DNA of 64,000 nucleotides from Stygiobacter electus (GTDB taxonomy: Bacteria; Bacteroidota; Ignavibacteria; Ignavibacteriales; Melioribacteraceae): contig JARGDL010000015.1 in the NCBI GenBank assembly GCA_029210465.1, positions 19,794-83,793 on the forward strand, given 5' to 3'. Positions 54,130 to 63,896 of this stretch are shown here, in pieces. Position numbers and translations under genes: made by a program. A model generated the notes under the pieces. That model was given only the letters and a program-made list of their open reading frames with translations, made no database searches and was not told the DNA's origin. Within the stretch, counting starts at the first letter, position 1, and each line of letters begins with the position of its first letter.

Positions 54130-54903
54130 ATGAAAAATGTAAAATATATACTTTTAGCAACTTTAGTATTTGGATTTTTAATCACCGGTTGCAAAAAAGA
54201 AAACGATCCAACTGAACCAAATTCATCAACAAATATCTCAAATCCAACTGGTCAACCTATGCCAAGTTTTTCTTCATCAGCTGATTATGGTGGAGCTATG
54301 GCATCAATTAATTATTATATGGCAGCACCAATAGCAGGATTACCAGATATTTCAACAAATGCAGCTACAGGGATTTTTGGAGATGGTGTAGATGCAGGAG
54401 CTGTTACTGTTAATATTAATCAATTAGGAAAACTAACCACTAACGGTAAAACTTATTATATGGCAACGGATATGAATAATCCAATGAACGTTTTGAATTT
54501 AAACTGGGGCGGTGCAAATCATTTTTGGAATGTTGCTGGTGCAAATGGTATTCCTGCGTTCTCCGGTAGTGTTAAAAGTCCAAATGATTATACAATAACA
54601 ACACCTTTAAACAATGCGAGTGTAACTAAATCAAGCGGCATACAGGTTAAATGGTCTAATACATCAACTACATCGAAAATTTTAGTTCAACTAATCAATA
54701 TTCAAAATAAAGGACAAGTAAAAGTTTATCAAGATTTAACAGATAACGGAAGTTACACAATTCCCACAGCTGATCTTTCATCATTTAGTGGTGATTGTCG
54801 ACTTTTTGTTGTTAGATATACTTACAATTCTGTAACAGCTGGTGGAAAAAAATATTATATGGTTTCAGAGATTGTCAAAAGTATTAATGTAAAGATGAAT
54901 TAA
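54130..54903 (+). CDS. Lipoprotein of unknown function
   Basis: 257 residues. Signal peptide with lipobox LITGC (Cys near residue 21), then a polar linker (KKENDPTEPNSSTNISNPTG) and a Gly/Asn/Ser-rich domain: DYGGAMASINYYMAAP, GDGVDAGAVTVNINQLGKL, NLNWGGANHFWNVAG, and a beta-rich end (KILVQLINIQNKGQ, FVVRYTYNSV). It looks like an exported beta-sandwich protein tethered to a membrane. No family is recognised. It starts 2 nt after the half-receiver gene and is followed by a T9SS cargo gene 105 nt later. Confidence 0.7.
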   Translation: MKNVKYILLATLVFGFLITGCKKENDPTEPNSSTNISNPTGQPMPSFSSSADYGGAMASINYYMAAPIAGLPDISTNAATGIFGDGVDAGAVTVNINQLGKLTTNGKTYYMATDMNNPMNVLNLNWGGANHFWNVAGANGIPAFSGSVKSPNDYTITTPLNNASVTKSSGIQVKWSNTSTTSKILVQLINIQNKGQVKVYQDLTDNGSYTIPTADLSSFSGDCRLFVVRYTYNSVTAGGKKYYMVSEIVKSINVKMN

Positions 54904-54992
54904 TAATGTAAATATCAAACACGACTTGTTGAACTGCAAAGAGGACATGCTAATGAACGAGTCTGTGTTTAATTTTTTTTAATAATAAAAAA

Positions 54993-55008
54993 CCTCCTTG
55001 GAGGGAGT
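54993..55008 (+). promoter_or_regulatory. Ribosome-binding site with adjacent complementary CCTCC
   Basis: A very strong Shine-Dalgarno sequence GGAGGGAG precedes the ATG at 55009 and is itself preceded by CCTCC, so CCTC can pair with GAGG around a 4-nt loop. A short hairpin could mask the ribosome-binding site. A strong Shine-Dalgarno sequence is unusual in this window. Confidence 0.35.
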
Positions 55009-56391
55009 ATGAAAAAAATAGTTAAGCTAATGTTAGTCATTGTTGCGGTTAAAATAAATGCTCAGTGGACAAAAGTAAGTTCAGAAAACGTTGGTGCGAC
55101 TGGGCAAATTGGTATACACGCTTCAACTGTTTTTGTATATGGTTACAATGCATCTCAGTTTGTATTACGATCTTCAGATAACGGAACAACGTGGAACAAC
55201 ATAGCTAATAAGTTTCCAGATAAAGTTTATTATGTGCATGGACATGGTGATTATGTTTTTGCCATAGTTGATATAAATTCTATTTACTATTCAACTGATG
55301 ATGGCATAACTTGGTCTTTACGGTCAAATATTTCTTATCCTAATGGAGCGGTTCTTATGCTTGTTAGTGATGGAAATACACTTTACGCTATGTCTAATAG
55401 AAATGTTGTTTTCAAATCTGTTGATAATGGACTTACCTGGACACAAATAACTATTAACTACTCACAATCTCAAGTATTTGGTTTGGATTTTGCAGTTGCT
55501 GGTAACACAATGGTTTTTTGTGCGTTAAATTTGGGTGCTTTTATATCTACAGATGCCGGAGCTAATTGGGTATTGAAAAACCCATCGATCATAATAGGAA
55601 CAGTACAGACACACAATAACGAAATTTATGGAACTACTTACGGAATGTACAAACTTGTAAATACAGATTGGTTAAAACTTTCTAACGGTTTTCCAAGTGG
55701 ATTAGGTGTTTCTGCAAGCACAAGATCATGTGTTTCGATAGGATCAAAAATATTTACATATTATGCAGATGCTGTTTCATTGACTGCTAAAATTTTTATA
55801 TCTGAAAATAATGGATTAAACTGGACGGAAGTTTCTGGAGCGCCGACTGCTGTTACTTCATCGATAAATAATTTTATGGCAGTTAGCCAACAATATTTAT
55901 ACATTTATGTTTATTCGATTTTTTCTCCGGCTAACACTGGTGTATATAGATATCAAATCTCGAATATATCTTCAGTTAATGATGATAGAAAAAATTTTGG
56001 CACCTCATTCACATTAGATCAAAATTATCCGAATCCATTTTCCGCCGGAGGCGGATCCGCCTTTGGCGGAAATCCAAGCACGACGATAAAATATTCTATT
56101 CCTGCTGTCATCCTACGACAGTCCCGACAAAGTCGGGATCAGGATGACAATGTCATGGTGAGCCAGTCGAACCATGACGTCACTCTTCGACAAGCTCAGA
56201 GTGACAATTTAGTAACACTCAAAGTTTATGATATCCTTGGAAGAGAAGTAGCAACGCTTGTAAACGAAAGACAACAAGCAGGAAATTATGAAGTAAAATT
56301 TGATGGGAAAAATCTTTCAAGCGGAATTTATTTCTATAAATTGCAGAGCGGCAGTTTTGTTCAAACAAAGAAATTTATTTGGATGAAGTAA
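55009..56391 (+). CDS. T9SS cargo: Asp-box propeller protein with type A sorting domain
   Basis: 460 residues. A signal peptide (1-19) is followed by a seven-bladed-type propeller with Asp-box motifs (SSDNGTTWN, STDDGITWS, SVDNGLTWT, STDAGANWV, SENNGLNWT) to about 315, then a linker and a T9SS type A sorting domain: FTLDQNYPNPF, TTIKYSIP, VTLKVYDILGREVATLVNER and SSGIYFYKLQSG near the end. It should be exported across the outer membrane by T9SS, whose PorV/Q-type component lies at 60322-61245. The sorting domain is interrupted by two in-frame palindromic DNA elements (56041-56070, 56107-56205), giving the odd segments SAGGGSAFGG and VILRQSRQSRDQDDN...RQAQSD. Confidence 0.85.
   Translation: MKKIVKLMLVIVAVKINAQWTKVSSENVGATGQIGIHASTVFVYGYNASQFVLRSSDNGTTWNNIANKFPDKVYYVHGHGDYVFAIVDINSIYYSTDDGITWSLRSNISYPNGAVLMLVSDGNTLYAMSNRNVVFKSVDNGLTWTQITINYSQSQVFGLDFAVAGNTMVFCALNLGAFISTDAGANWVLKNPSIIIGTVQTHNNEIYGTTYGMYKLVNTDWLKLSNGFPSGLGVSASTRSCVSIGSKIFTYYADAVSLTAKIFISENNGLNWTEVSGAPTAVTSSINNFMAVSQQYLYIYVYSIFSPANTGVYRYQISNISSVNDDRKNFGTSFTLDQNYPNPFSAGGGSAFGGNPSTTIKYSIPAVILRQSRQSRDQDDNVMVSQSNHDVTLRQAQSDNLVTLKVYDILGREVATLVNERQQAGNYEVKFDGKNLSSGIYFYKLQSGSFVQTKKFIWMK
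56041..56070. repeat. 30-bp palindromic element inserted in frame in the T9SS gene
   Basis: TCCGCCGGAGGCGGA followed by TCCGCCTTTGGCGGA forms a palindrome apart from the central GG/TT positions. It is exactly 10 codons and splits the conserved YPNPF-NPSTT motif, so the uninterrupted ancestor can be reconstructed by deleting it. Confidence 0.75.
56107..56205. repeat. 99-bp triple-hairpin element inserted in frame in the T9SS gene
   Basis: Three consecutive hairpins: GTCATCCT (56107-56114) / AGGATGAC (56141-56148) enclosing TCCCGACAAAGTCGGGA; GTCATGGT (56152-56159) / ACCATGAC (56171-56178); GTCACTCT (56179-56186) / AGAGTGAC (56198-56205). Each follows the GTCAnnnn...nnnnTGAC design with loops related to TCGACAAGCTC or its reverse complement. 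Total 33 codons, reading frame kept. Confidence 0.8.
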
Positions 56392-56398
56392 TCATTAT

Positions 56399-56435
56399 TT
56401 CGGGGATGGGAAATACCGTCCCCGAATATTTATTT
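56399..56435 (+). terminator. Intrinsic terminator after the T9SS cargo gene
   Basis: TTCGGGGA (56399-56406) pairs with TCCCCGAA (56419-56426), with partial extra pairing of GGG/ACC inside, followed by TATTTATTT. It lies 8 nt after the stop of the T9SS protein. Confidence 0.65.
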
Positions 56436-56490
56436 AGTAAATATTTTTTTAAACAATTACAGTTGAAAATTTTTCGATACTATAAAATCA

Positions 56491-57570
56491 TTAAGCAAAA
56501 TTATTTTGAAGTCTCTCAGTTCTGTCAGCAAGTTTCAATTTTTCAATTAATTCGTGCAGATCACCATTCATCACATCGGTTAAATTATAAAGAGTCAAAC
56601 CAATTCTATGATCAGTTACTCTGTTTTGCGGGAAGTTATAAGTTCTAATTTTATCACTTCTGTCACCTCTTCCAACCATAGATTTTCTTTGAGCGACAAT
56701 TTCATTAACTTGCTCACGCATTTTAATATCGTACAATCTTGCTTTTAAAACTTTCATTGCTTTTTGTCTATTCTTTAATTGAGAACGTTCATCCTGGCAT
56801 TGAACAACAAGTCCTGTAGGAAGATGAGTTATACGAATAGCAGTTTCAACCTTGTTAACATTTTGACCACCAGCGCCGCCGCTTCTGAAAACATCGATTC
56901 TTAAATCGTTAGGATCAATTTCAACTTCAACATCTTCTACTTCGGGTAAAACTACAACAGATGCAGCCGATGTATGAATTCTTCCACTTGCTTCAGTTGC
57001 AGGAACTCGCTGCACACGATGAACGCCGCTTTCAAATTTCAAATCACCGTAAACATTATCACCCGATAAACTAAACACAACTTCTTTCAAACCGCCTAAT
57101 CCACCTGTATCATTAAAATCAATTAATTCTTTTTTCCATCCACGAATTTCAGCATATCGTGAATACATTCTATATAAATCAGCCGCAAATAATCCTGCTT
57201 CATCTCCACCTGTTCCAGCGCGAATTTCAACTATTACATTTTTATCATCATCCGGATCTTTTGGAATTAACAAAACTTTTATTTCATCTTCGAGTAATAA
57301 TTTTTTTTCTTTTAATTCTTTTAATTCAGATTCTGCAATTTCAATTAATTCTTTATCATCACTGTTGTTTATAATTTCTAAATTTCCTTCAAGGTTTTTT
57401 ACAACTTGATCATATTCATTAAATTTTTCAATTATTGGTTGTAATTCTCTTCTTTCTTTACTTAATGAAATATATTTGGATTGATCCGACATAATATTAG
57501 GATCGGATAACTGCTGTTCAACATTTAAAAATTTTTCTTTTATTGATTTTAACTTTTCGTATAGTTCCAT
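56491..57570 (-). CDS. prfA: Peptide chain release factor 1
   Basis: 359 residues, normal length. The catalytic GGQ motif is in [14 protein letters not shown] (near residue 230); it hydrolyses peptidyl-tRNA at UAA and UAG stops. Other signatures are [44 protein letters not shown] and [12 protein letters not shown] near the C-terminus. The anticodon-like PAT tripeptide is in RVPATEASG. It stands alone; no prmC/hemK gene is adjacent. It converges on the T9SS cargo gene across a terminator. Confidence 0.97.
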   Translation of the reverse strand: MELYEKLKSIKEKFLNVEQQLSDPNIMSDQSKYISLSKERRELQPIIEKFNEYDQVVKNLEGNLEIINNSDDKELIEIAESELKELKEKKLLLEDEIKVLLIPKDPDDDKNVIVEIRAGTGGDEAGLFAADLYRMYSRYAEIRGWKKELIDFNDTGGLGGLKEVVFSLSGDNVYGDLKFESGVHRVQRVPATEASGRIHTSAASVVVLPEVEDVEVEIDPNDLRIDVFRSGGAGGQNVNKVETAIRITHLPTGLVVQCQDERSQLKNRQKAMKVLKARLYDIKMREQVNEIVAQRKSMVGRGDRSDKIRTYNFPQNRVTDHRIGLTLYNLTDVMNGDLHELIEKLKLADRTERLQNNFA

Positions 57571-57755
57571 TTAATTTCCAAAATTGCGGGCGAAATATAA
57601 AAATTATGAAAAAGATGGACAAAGATTAATGAAATTGAACTTTTTTAATTTTTATTTTCTTGTAATGTAAAGAGAAGGCTTTTGTTTATAGACTTAAGTT
57701 TATTACACTCTTTTTATTATTTTTGAATTAATTAAAAACAATATGGAACAAATTT

Positions 57756-59174
57756 ATGTCAACAAAAACACAATTAGCAGTTATAGGTGGTGGTCCAGGT
57801 GGTTATGCCGCTGCATTTTTAGCTTCTGATCTTGGAATGAATGTAACTTTAATAGATTTAGAAAAAAACCCAGGCGGTGTTTGTCTTTACCGCGGTTGTA
57901 TTCCCTCTAAAGCACTTCTTCATGTTGCTAAATTAATTCATGAAGCTGATGAAGCTAAAAAATGGGGAATTGAATTCGGTGAACCGAAAATAGATTTAAA
58001 CAAATTACGCGACTTCAAAAATGGAGTTGTGAATAAACTTACAGGCGGACTTGGTCAGCTTGCAAAACAACGAAAAGTTAACTACATAAACGGTAGAGCA
58101 AAATTTATAAATTCCACAACTCTTTCTGTTGAAAAAACAGATGGTACAACTGAAGAAGTAGTTTTTGAAAAGGCAATTCTTGCAACAGGTTCGGTCCCCG
58201 CTAAAATTCCCGGATTATCAATTGATTCTCAAAGAGTAATGGATTCAACTTCTGCACTTGAACTGAATGATGTGCCGAAAAAATTACTCGTAATTGGCGG
58301 TGGTTACATTGGTCTTGAACTTTCAACTGTTTATTCTTCATTGGGAAGTGAAGTTACAGTTGTAGAAATGCTTCCCGGATTATTGCCCGGTGCAGATCGC
58401 GATTTAGTTTCTGTATTGGAAAAAAGATTGAAAACAACTTTGAAAAATATTTATACCGAAACAAAAGTTGTTGAGTTAAAAGACAATGGCGATTCTATAA
58501 CAGTTAAATTAGAAGGTGCAAAAGTAACTGAACCTATACAGACATTTGATAAAGTGTTAATTTCAATCGGAAGAAAACCTGTTACAGATGGACTTGGACT
58601 AGAAAACACAAAAGTAAAAATTGGTGAACGTGGATTTGTAGTAGTTGACAAGCAATTAAAAACAGATGATGAAAATATTTATGCAATTGGTGATATTGTC
58701 GGAAATCCAATGCTTGCTCACAAAGCCGCTGCTGAAGGTAAAGTTGCAGTTGAAGCTATTCTTGGGCACAAAGTTGCATTCGAACCAAATGCTATTCCCG
58801 CTGTTGTGTTTACTGATCCAGAAATTGCATGGGCTGGATTAACTGAAACTGAAGCAAAACAAAAAGAAATAAAAGTCGAGATTGCAAAATTTCCATGGGC
58901 AGCAAGCGGACGTGCAACAACATTAGACAGAAATGACGGCTTAACAAAATTAATTATTGAACCTGAAACAGAAAGAATACTTGGCGTTGCTTTGGTTGGT
59001 GTGGGTGCAGGCGATATGATTGCGGAAGGAACATTAGCAATTGAAATGGGTGCTGTGGTTAAAGATTTGGAATTAACAATTCACCCGCATCCTACTTTAT
59101 CAGAAACAATGATGTTTGCTGCTGAATTATTTTACGGACATGCAACAGATATGTATAGACCAAAGAGAAAATAA
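57756..59174 (+). CDS. lpdA: Dihydrolipoyl dehydrogenase
   Basis: 472 residues. FAD-binding [14 protein letters not shown] is at 8-21, the redox disulfide C43-C48 in [13 protein letters not shown], the NAD-binding [21 protein letters not shown] near 182 and the dimer-interface His in [10 protein letters not shown] near 450. It re-oxidises lipoamide of the 2-oxoacid dehydrogenases and glycine cleavage system in the cytosol. No E1/E2 gene is next to it. The TPR protein gene follows with a 1-nt gap. Confidence 0.95.
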   Translation: MSTKTQLAVIGGGPGGYAAAFLASDLGMNVTLIDLEKNPGGVCLYRGCIPSKALLHVAKLIHEADEAKKWGIEFGEPKIDLNKLRDFKNGVVNKLTGGLGQLAKQRKVNYINGRAKFINSTTLSVEKTDGTTEEVVFEKAILATGSVPAKIPGLSIDSQRVMDSTSALELNDVPKKLLVIGGGYIGLELSTVYSSLGSEVTVVEMLPGLLPGADRDLVSVLEKRLKTTLKNIYTETKVVELKDNGDSITVKLEGAKVTEPIQTFDKVLISIGRKPVTDGLGLENTKVKIGERGFVVVDKQLKTDDENIYAIGDIVGNPMLAHKAAAEGKVAVEAILGHKVAFEPNAIPAVVFTDPEIAWAGLTETEAKQKEIKVEIAKFPWAASGRATTLDRNDGLTKLIIEPETERILGVALVGVGAGDMIAEGTLAIEMGAVVKDLELTIHPHPTLSETMMFAAELFYGHATDMYRPKRK

Positions 59175-59175
59175 T

Positions 59176-60321
59176 ATGAAAAAATTTTTGATCTTATTTG
59201 TTTTAATTTTTATTTCAAATCTCAATGCTCAAAATTATGATTGGGTAAAGCATGATTCTTTAGTCAAAGCTGGAATCAATCAAATCTATGGAATGGAATT
59301 AGACAAAGCAGAAAAAACATTTGATATTGTTGTAAAAGAATATTCAACTCATCCATCCGGAAAATTTTTCAAAGCAATGATAACTTGGTGGAGAATTCTT
59401 GTTAATCTTGATGATGAAAGCATGGATGAAAAATTTTATAATCAACTTGAAGAAGTTATTGATATGTGCGATGAAATTTTAGATAAAAATGAAAAAAATG
59501 TTGATGCTATGTTTTTCAAAGGGGGAGCTTTGGGATTTCGAGGTCAGCTTCTTGCTATTCGAGAAAGTTGGGTTAAAGCCGCTCTTGATGGAAAAGAAGG
59601 TCTTGATTTAATTTATAAATCTTATAAAGTAAATCCTAAAAATATTGATGTGCAGCTTGGTTTCGGAATTTATCATTACTATGCAGATGTTATTCCTAAA
59701 AAATATCCAGTAGTAAAACCATTTATGGTTTTTTTCCCTCAAGGTGATAAAGAAAGAGGCATTAGAGAATTAGAAAATGTAGCATGGAATGGAAGATACA
59801 CAAGAATTGAAGCAAGATCTTTCTTACAAAAATTAACTTTTCAATTTGAAGAACAAATGGAAGAATCCAGAAAGTGGGGAAAAATTTTACTGAATGATTT
59901 TCCAAACAATCCAGTTTTTCAACGCTATTATGGATTGACTTTTGTTAAAGAAAATAACTATTCCGATGCTTCAAAAATTTTTAGAGATATTTATAACAAA
60001 TGCAAAAAAAATTATTCTGGATACAATAAAAGATTTGAAAGAGAAGCAACATATTACATTGGCAATGATTTTTTAATTAAAAACATTCCTGATTCAGCCG
60101 CATATTATTTTTCTAAATCGGAAAAACTTTCACGTGAATTGGATAAGAATAATGAATCTGGATTTTTAATTAACACTGTTCTTTTTTTAGGTATGTTAAA
60201 TGATTTGCTTGGGAATAGAGAATTAGCTAAAAAATATTATAATGAAACTTTACACTTAAAAGAGAGAAATAATTCTCACGAACTTGCAAAAAGATATTTG
60301 AAAGAACCTTATAGGAAATAA
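59176..60321 (+). CDS. Exported TPR-like protein
   Basis: 381 residues. A signal peptide (about 1-18, FLILFVLIFISNLNAQ) is followed by helical repeats with TPR character: INQIYGMELDKAEKTFDIVV, KNVDAMFFKGGALGFRGQLL, NNPVFQRYYGLTFVKENNYS and RELAKKYYNETLHLKERN. The first ATG of the frame (59116) lies inside lpdA; the ATG at 59176 is preferred because the signal peptide starts there. Such proteins serve as periplasmic scaffolds; the function is unknown. It is probably co-transcribed with lpdA because of the 1-nt spacing. Confidence 0.75.
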   Translation: MKKFLILFVLIFISNLNAQNYDWVKHDSLVKAGINQIYGMELDKAEKTFDIVVKEYSTHPSGKFFKAMITWWRILVNLDDESMDEKFYNQLEEVIDMCDEILDKNEKNVDAMFFKGGALGFRGQLLAIRESWVKAALDGKEGLDLIYKSYKVNPKNIDVQLGFGIYHYYADVIPKKYPVVKPFMVFFPQGDKERGIRELENVAWNGRYTRIEARSFLQKLTFQFEEQMEESRKWGKILLNDFPNNPVFQRYYGLTFVKENNYSDASKIFRDIYNKCKKNYSGYNKRFEREATYYIGNDFLIKNIPDSAAYYFSKSEKLSRELDKNNESGFLINTVLFLGMLNDLLGNRELAKKYYNETLHLKERNNSHELAKRYLKEPYRK

Positions 60322-61245
60322 TTATAAGCTTGTTGAAATTCCGAATCTGTGGATTGAACCAATTAATCCAAATGATGAAAAAGAATAATCAACATTGTAA
60401 CCTTTTACAATAAATCCAACACCCAAATTAAATCCTGCCAAACCAGCAGATGTATTTAATTTCAGCTCTTTTCTTTTTTCGTTATCATATCCAAATCTTA
60501 AGCGCATGCTTTGACCAAGCTTAAATTCACCACCAAATGTAATTTGCGTAAATTTTTTGAAAAATGTGCTTTGTTGTTCATTTAATTTGTTGAATGACCA
60601 AAATATTTTTAAAGGTAATTTTTCAAGTTGCTTTGTAAAACCTAATTTAATTTCAAATGGTAAATTTTCTTTTACTGAATAATAAGTTGATAATTGAGAA
60701 CCAAGATTTAGAATTGAAAATCCAAAATTCCATTTTGTATCAGGAATGTAAAGTTGTAAACCTAAATCAATTGCTGCGGCTGTAGATGAAACTTGGTCGA
60801 TTTTAGAATAGATAAATTTTAAATTGGCTCCATAGAAAAAATTTTTATCAAGCTGATTACCATAACCAATTGTTAATGCCAAGTCACCTACATTAAAATT
60901 ACCTAAAACATTACCAGCTTCATCAGTTTTTTTAAAAGAGCCATAATTCATATATTGAATTGCAGCGGCGAATTTTCCAATACCATCAAATTCTTTAAAT
61001 GAGGATAACCCAACATAATTAACATCAAGCAGATGCTTAGTAAAAGAAAATGAAATTGGATTTCCTTCTAAAAAATTTATACCAGCTGGATTATAGAAAA
61101 TAACATTTGGATCATCATTATTTGCAACAAAACTTCCAGCAACAGCAGCAGCCCGTGGACTTAAATCAAATCTTAAAAAATCATAAACATTTTGTGCATG
61201 AATTAATGATGCTGAAAAAACTAATATTAAAAATAACTTTTTCAT
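60322..61245 (-). CDS. PorV/PorQ-family outer-membrane protein (T9SS)
   Basis: 307 residues. A signal peptide (1-17) precedes a FadL-like beta-barrel. The N-terminal motif FLRFDLSPRAAAVAGSFVAN, the NDDPNVIFYNPAGI block, FAAAIQYMNYGSFKKTDEAG and GYGNQLDKNFFYGANLKF are characteristic of PorV/PorQ proteins (UPF0164), which act as shuttles or attachment components of the type IX secretion system. The YGSFKKTDEAGNVLG stretch is closer to PorQ. It supports the functional reading of the sorting domain in the cargo gene at 55009-56391. It stands alone and converges on the TPR gene with no spacer. Confidence 0.82.
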   Translation of the reverse strand: MKKLFLILVFSASLIHAQNVYDFLRFDLSPRAAAVAGSFVANNDDPNVIFYNPAGINFLEGNPISFSFTKHLLDVNYVGLSSFKEFDGIGKFAAAIQYMNYGSFKKTDEAGNVLGNFNVGDLALTIGYGNQLDKNFFYGANLKFIYSKIDQVSSTAAAIDLGLQLYIPDTKWNFGFSILNLGSQLSTYYSVKENLPFEIKLGFTKQLEKLPLKIFWSFNKLNEQQSTFFKKFTQITFGGEFKLGQSMRLRFGYDNEKRKELKLNTSAGLAGFNLGVGFIVKGYNVDYSFSSFGLIGSIHRFGISTSL

Positions 61246-61333
61246 TTAATCCCTAAATTTTGATGCGAGTTTAATAATAAATTACTATATAAGGCAAGCT
61301 AGTCTCTACTAAAATAATAATCAGAAAAATTAT

Positions 61334-63442
61334 TTAACTCAATCTAACAGGCAACTTTCTTATTCTTTTCCCGGTTGCGGCAAAAATTGCATTACATAAT
61401 GCTGGTGCACAAGCAGCTATTCCTAATTCACCAACACCACCAACCGTAAAGTTATTCTGAACAATATGAACATCAACAACCGGCATTTCATTATATGATA
61501 GAATTTCGAAGTCATCAAAATTATTTTGTTCAACCCCACCATTCTTAATTGTTATTTCACCTTTCATCGCTGCTGATAATGCAAATGCAATCGCTCCTTC
61601 CATCTGAGCTTCAACTATATCAGGATTGACTACAACTCCACAGTCAATAACTGCAGTGTACTTTTCAACTTTTAATTTATTATTTACAACAGATACTTCC
61701 GCAACTTGTGCACAAAAACTTTCATAGCCATAAGAAATTGCAAGTCCTCTTCCCTTTCCTTTCGGAAGTCGGTTATTCCAGCCCGATTTTTCAACAGCAA
61801 TGTTCATTACATTCAATAACCTTGAATCTTCAGGCAGCATTTGTTTGCGGAATTTATAATAATCTTTTCCAGCGGCATAAGCCAGTTCATCAATGAATGA
61901 TTCAACCGCAAAAGGATTTTGCGAATTATAAACTGCCCGCCACCAGGAAATTGGAACATGAGTTGGAATCAATGATCCGGTAATTTTCAGGTTCGGAATC
62001 TGATATTCCAAATCAACTGTCCCTTCATTTATTTCTGATTTCTCAGCAGTCAAATTTTTATCAAATCTCATTTGCCTGATTGAAGGTGCAATAACATGAT
62101 GAAAAAACTTCAATGGTTTTCCATCAGCACCAACCGAGCCTTTCAAAACATGCATACTTGGTGGACGATAATAGCCAAACTTAATATCTTCTTTGCGTGT
62201 CCATGTTAGTTTTACAGTTCTACCGGATGTTTTAGAAATTTCAGCAGCTTCAATTGCAAAATCACTAACGAGTCTTCTTCCGAATCCGCCGCCCATTAAA
62301 GTAACATGAACGGTAACATTATTCTCACTCAAGCCAAGTGCTTTTGCAACTTCACTTTTTGCATTTTGTGGATTTTGAGTCGGAGCCCACAATTCAACTT
62401 TCCCGTTTTCATATTTAGCGACACAATTCATTGGCTCCATCGGTGCGTGAGCCATAAACGGAACTTCATAAACTGCTTCAATTAATTTTTCACCTTCAAT
62501 TGATTGATGAATGTTTCCACGACTTTCAAATTCAGCACCTTCTTCCTTAATGTGTTTAAGCATTTCATTCTTTATGTCATCAGTATTAACATTTGCATAA
62601 GGTCCAAAGTCCCATTCAATTTCAAGTGCATCTCTTCCTTTGAATGCATTCCAGGTTGAATCAGCAATTACCGCAACTCCATTTGAAATCTGTACTACAT
62701 CAATTACGCCTTTGATTTGTTTTGCTTTATCAGCATTGAATGATTTTACTTTTCCACCAAATGATGGACAGCGACTTAAAGCAGCGTAATACATTCCCGG
62801 AACCACAATATCAATTCCGAACTTCGCCTTGCCATAAATTTTGTCAGGAGTATCAACACGATGAATCCGTTTACCAATAAGTTTGAAGTCTTTGGGATCT
62901 TTAAGTTTTACATTTTGAGGAACCGGAAGTTTTGAAGCATCCTCAACCAATTCGCCATAAGAAAATTTCTGTTTTGATTTTTTATCAATCACAAAACCAT
63001 TTTCGGCATAACATTCTGATTTATCAACCTTCCATTTATTAGCAGCGGCAAGAATCAACATTTCTCTCGCTGTAGCACCAGCAATTCTTAGTGGTTCCCA
63101 ATTTCTTCTTACACTTGTACTACCACCAGTTGATTGGCTTCCATATTTTGTATCAGCATCTGCCTGCTCAATAATAATTTTTTCCCAATCAACTTCAAGT
63201 TCTTCTGCTATCAACATCGGAAGAGCTGTTTTTATACCTTGTCCCATTTCAGAGCGATGAACAATTACAGTAACAACACCATTGGAATCAATTTTCAAAT
63301 AAACACTTGGTGAAAAGATTTTTGAATCATCACCTATTCTTCCAAATAAATTACTAAAAGGAATATAAGTTGCAAGAATCAGTCCACCGCCGCTGACAGA
63401 AACAATTTTAATAAATTCTCTTCTTGTCTGTTTCTTTTTCAT
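61334..63442 (-). CDS. Molybdenum hydroxylase large subunit (xanthine dehydrogenase family, IorB-like)
   Basis: About 702 residues from the Met at 63442, 1 nt after the small-subunit stop; the frame is open to 63550. The start MKKKQTRREFIKIVSVSGGG is a twin-arginine signal, so the enzyme is probably exported folded. Molybdopterin-binding features include RSEMGQGIKTALPMLIAEE, GGSTSVRRNWEPLRIAGATAREML, TLMGGGFGRRLVSDFAIEAA, NAKFGIDIVVPGMYYA-type KAKFGIDIVVPGMYYA and the catalytic Glu near the C-terminus in GGVGELGIAACAPAL. It belongs with isoquinoline 1-oxidoreductase/aldehyde dehydrogenases that take electrons through the partner iron-sulfur protein; substrate unknown. No cytochrome subunit is visible within the window. 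Confidence 0.88.
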   Translation of the reverse strand: MKKKQTRREFIKIVSVSGGGLILATYIPFSNLFGRIGDDSKIFSPSVYLKIDSNGVVTVIVHRSEMGQGIKTALPMLIAEELEVDWEKIIIEQADADTKYGSQSTGGSTSVRRNWEPLRIAGATAREMLILAAANKWKVDKSECYAENGFVIDKKSKQKFSYGELVEDASKLPVPQNVKLKDPKDFKLIGKRIHRVDTPDKIYGKAKFGIDIVVPGMYYAALSRCPSFGGKVKSFNADKAKQIKGVIDVVQISNGVAVIADSTWNAFKGRDALEIEWDFGPYANVNTDDIKNEMLKHIKEEGAEFESRGNIHQSIEGEKLIEAVYEVPFMAHAPMEPMNCVAKYENGKVELWAPTQNPQNAKSEVAKALGLSENNVTVHVTLMGGGFGRRLVSDFAIEAAEISKTSGRTVKLTWTRKEDIKFGYYRPPSMHVLKGSVGADGKPLKFFHHVIAPSIRQMRFDKNLTAEKSEINEGTVDLEYQIPNLKITGSLIPTHVPISWWRAVYNSQNPFAVESFIDELAYAAGKDYYKFRKQMLPEDSRLLNVMNIAVEKSGWNNRLPKGKGRGLAISYGYESFCAQVAEVSVVNNKLKVEKYTAVIDCGVVVNPDIVEAQMEGAIAFALSAAMKGEITIKNGGVEQNNFDDFEILSYNEMPVVDVHIVQNNFTVGGVGELGIAACAPALCNAIFAATGKRIRKLPVRLS

Positions 63443-63443
63443 T

Positions 63444-63896
63444 TTATTTTCCCTCCACAAGTTTATCCACAGCTTTTCGTATCCTGTGATAAGTTCCGCA
63501 TCTGCAAAGGACAGAAGACATTTCATTTTCAATCTCAGATTTTGATGCATTCTTATTTAACATCGCAGCGAGGGTCATAATTTGTCCAGGCTGGCAATAA
63601 CCACATTGCGAAACTTCCAAATCAATCCATGTTTTGAAAATCGGATGATCAGGATTTTCAGCCAAACCTTCAATAGTAGTGATTTCACTGCCTTCAACAT
63701 TTTTAACTGAAAGTATGCAAGATCTCTCAGCATTACCATCAACGTGAACAGTACAAGAGCCGCAAATTCCTTCGCCGCATCCATACTTAGTCCCAGTTAA
63801 GCCAAGAGTATCCCTCAAAACCCAGAGCAGTGGAGTATCAGGATCAACATCAACCGAATAATTTTTTTTGTTTACGGTGAGATTAATTTTTGACAT
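63444..63896 (-). CDS. [2Fe-2S] small subunit of molybdenum hydroxylase (IorA-like)
   Basis: 150 residues. A plant-type ferredoxin cluster site GCGEGICGSCTVHVDGNAERSC (four Cys) is at about 39-60 and the second cluster site CGYCQPGQIM ... VLCRCGTYHRI is at about 97-140. It has no signal peptide, as usual for small subunits carried by the Tat-signal partner. The large-subunit gene follows with a 1-nt gap, giving a two-gene operon transcribed from the right; the 104 bp beyond (63897-64000) hold no recognised gene. Confidence 0.92.
   Translation of the reverse strand: MSKINLTVNKKNYSVDVDPDTPLLWVLRDTLGLTGTKYGCGEGICGSCTVHVDGNAERSCILSVKNVEGSEITTIEGLAENPDHPIFKTWIDLEVSQCGYCQPGQIMTLAAMLNKNASKSEIENEMSSVLCRCGTYHRIRKAVDKLVEGK

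Noticed and set aside
56041..56205. Frameshift or assembly error in the T9SS gene
   Set aside because: Both inserts are multiples of three (30 and 99 bp), are perfect palindromic modules also present elsewhere, and the sorting domain continues normally after them.
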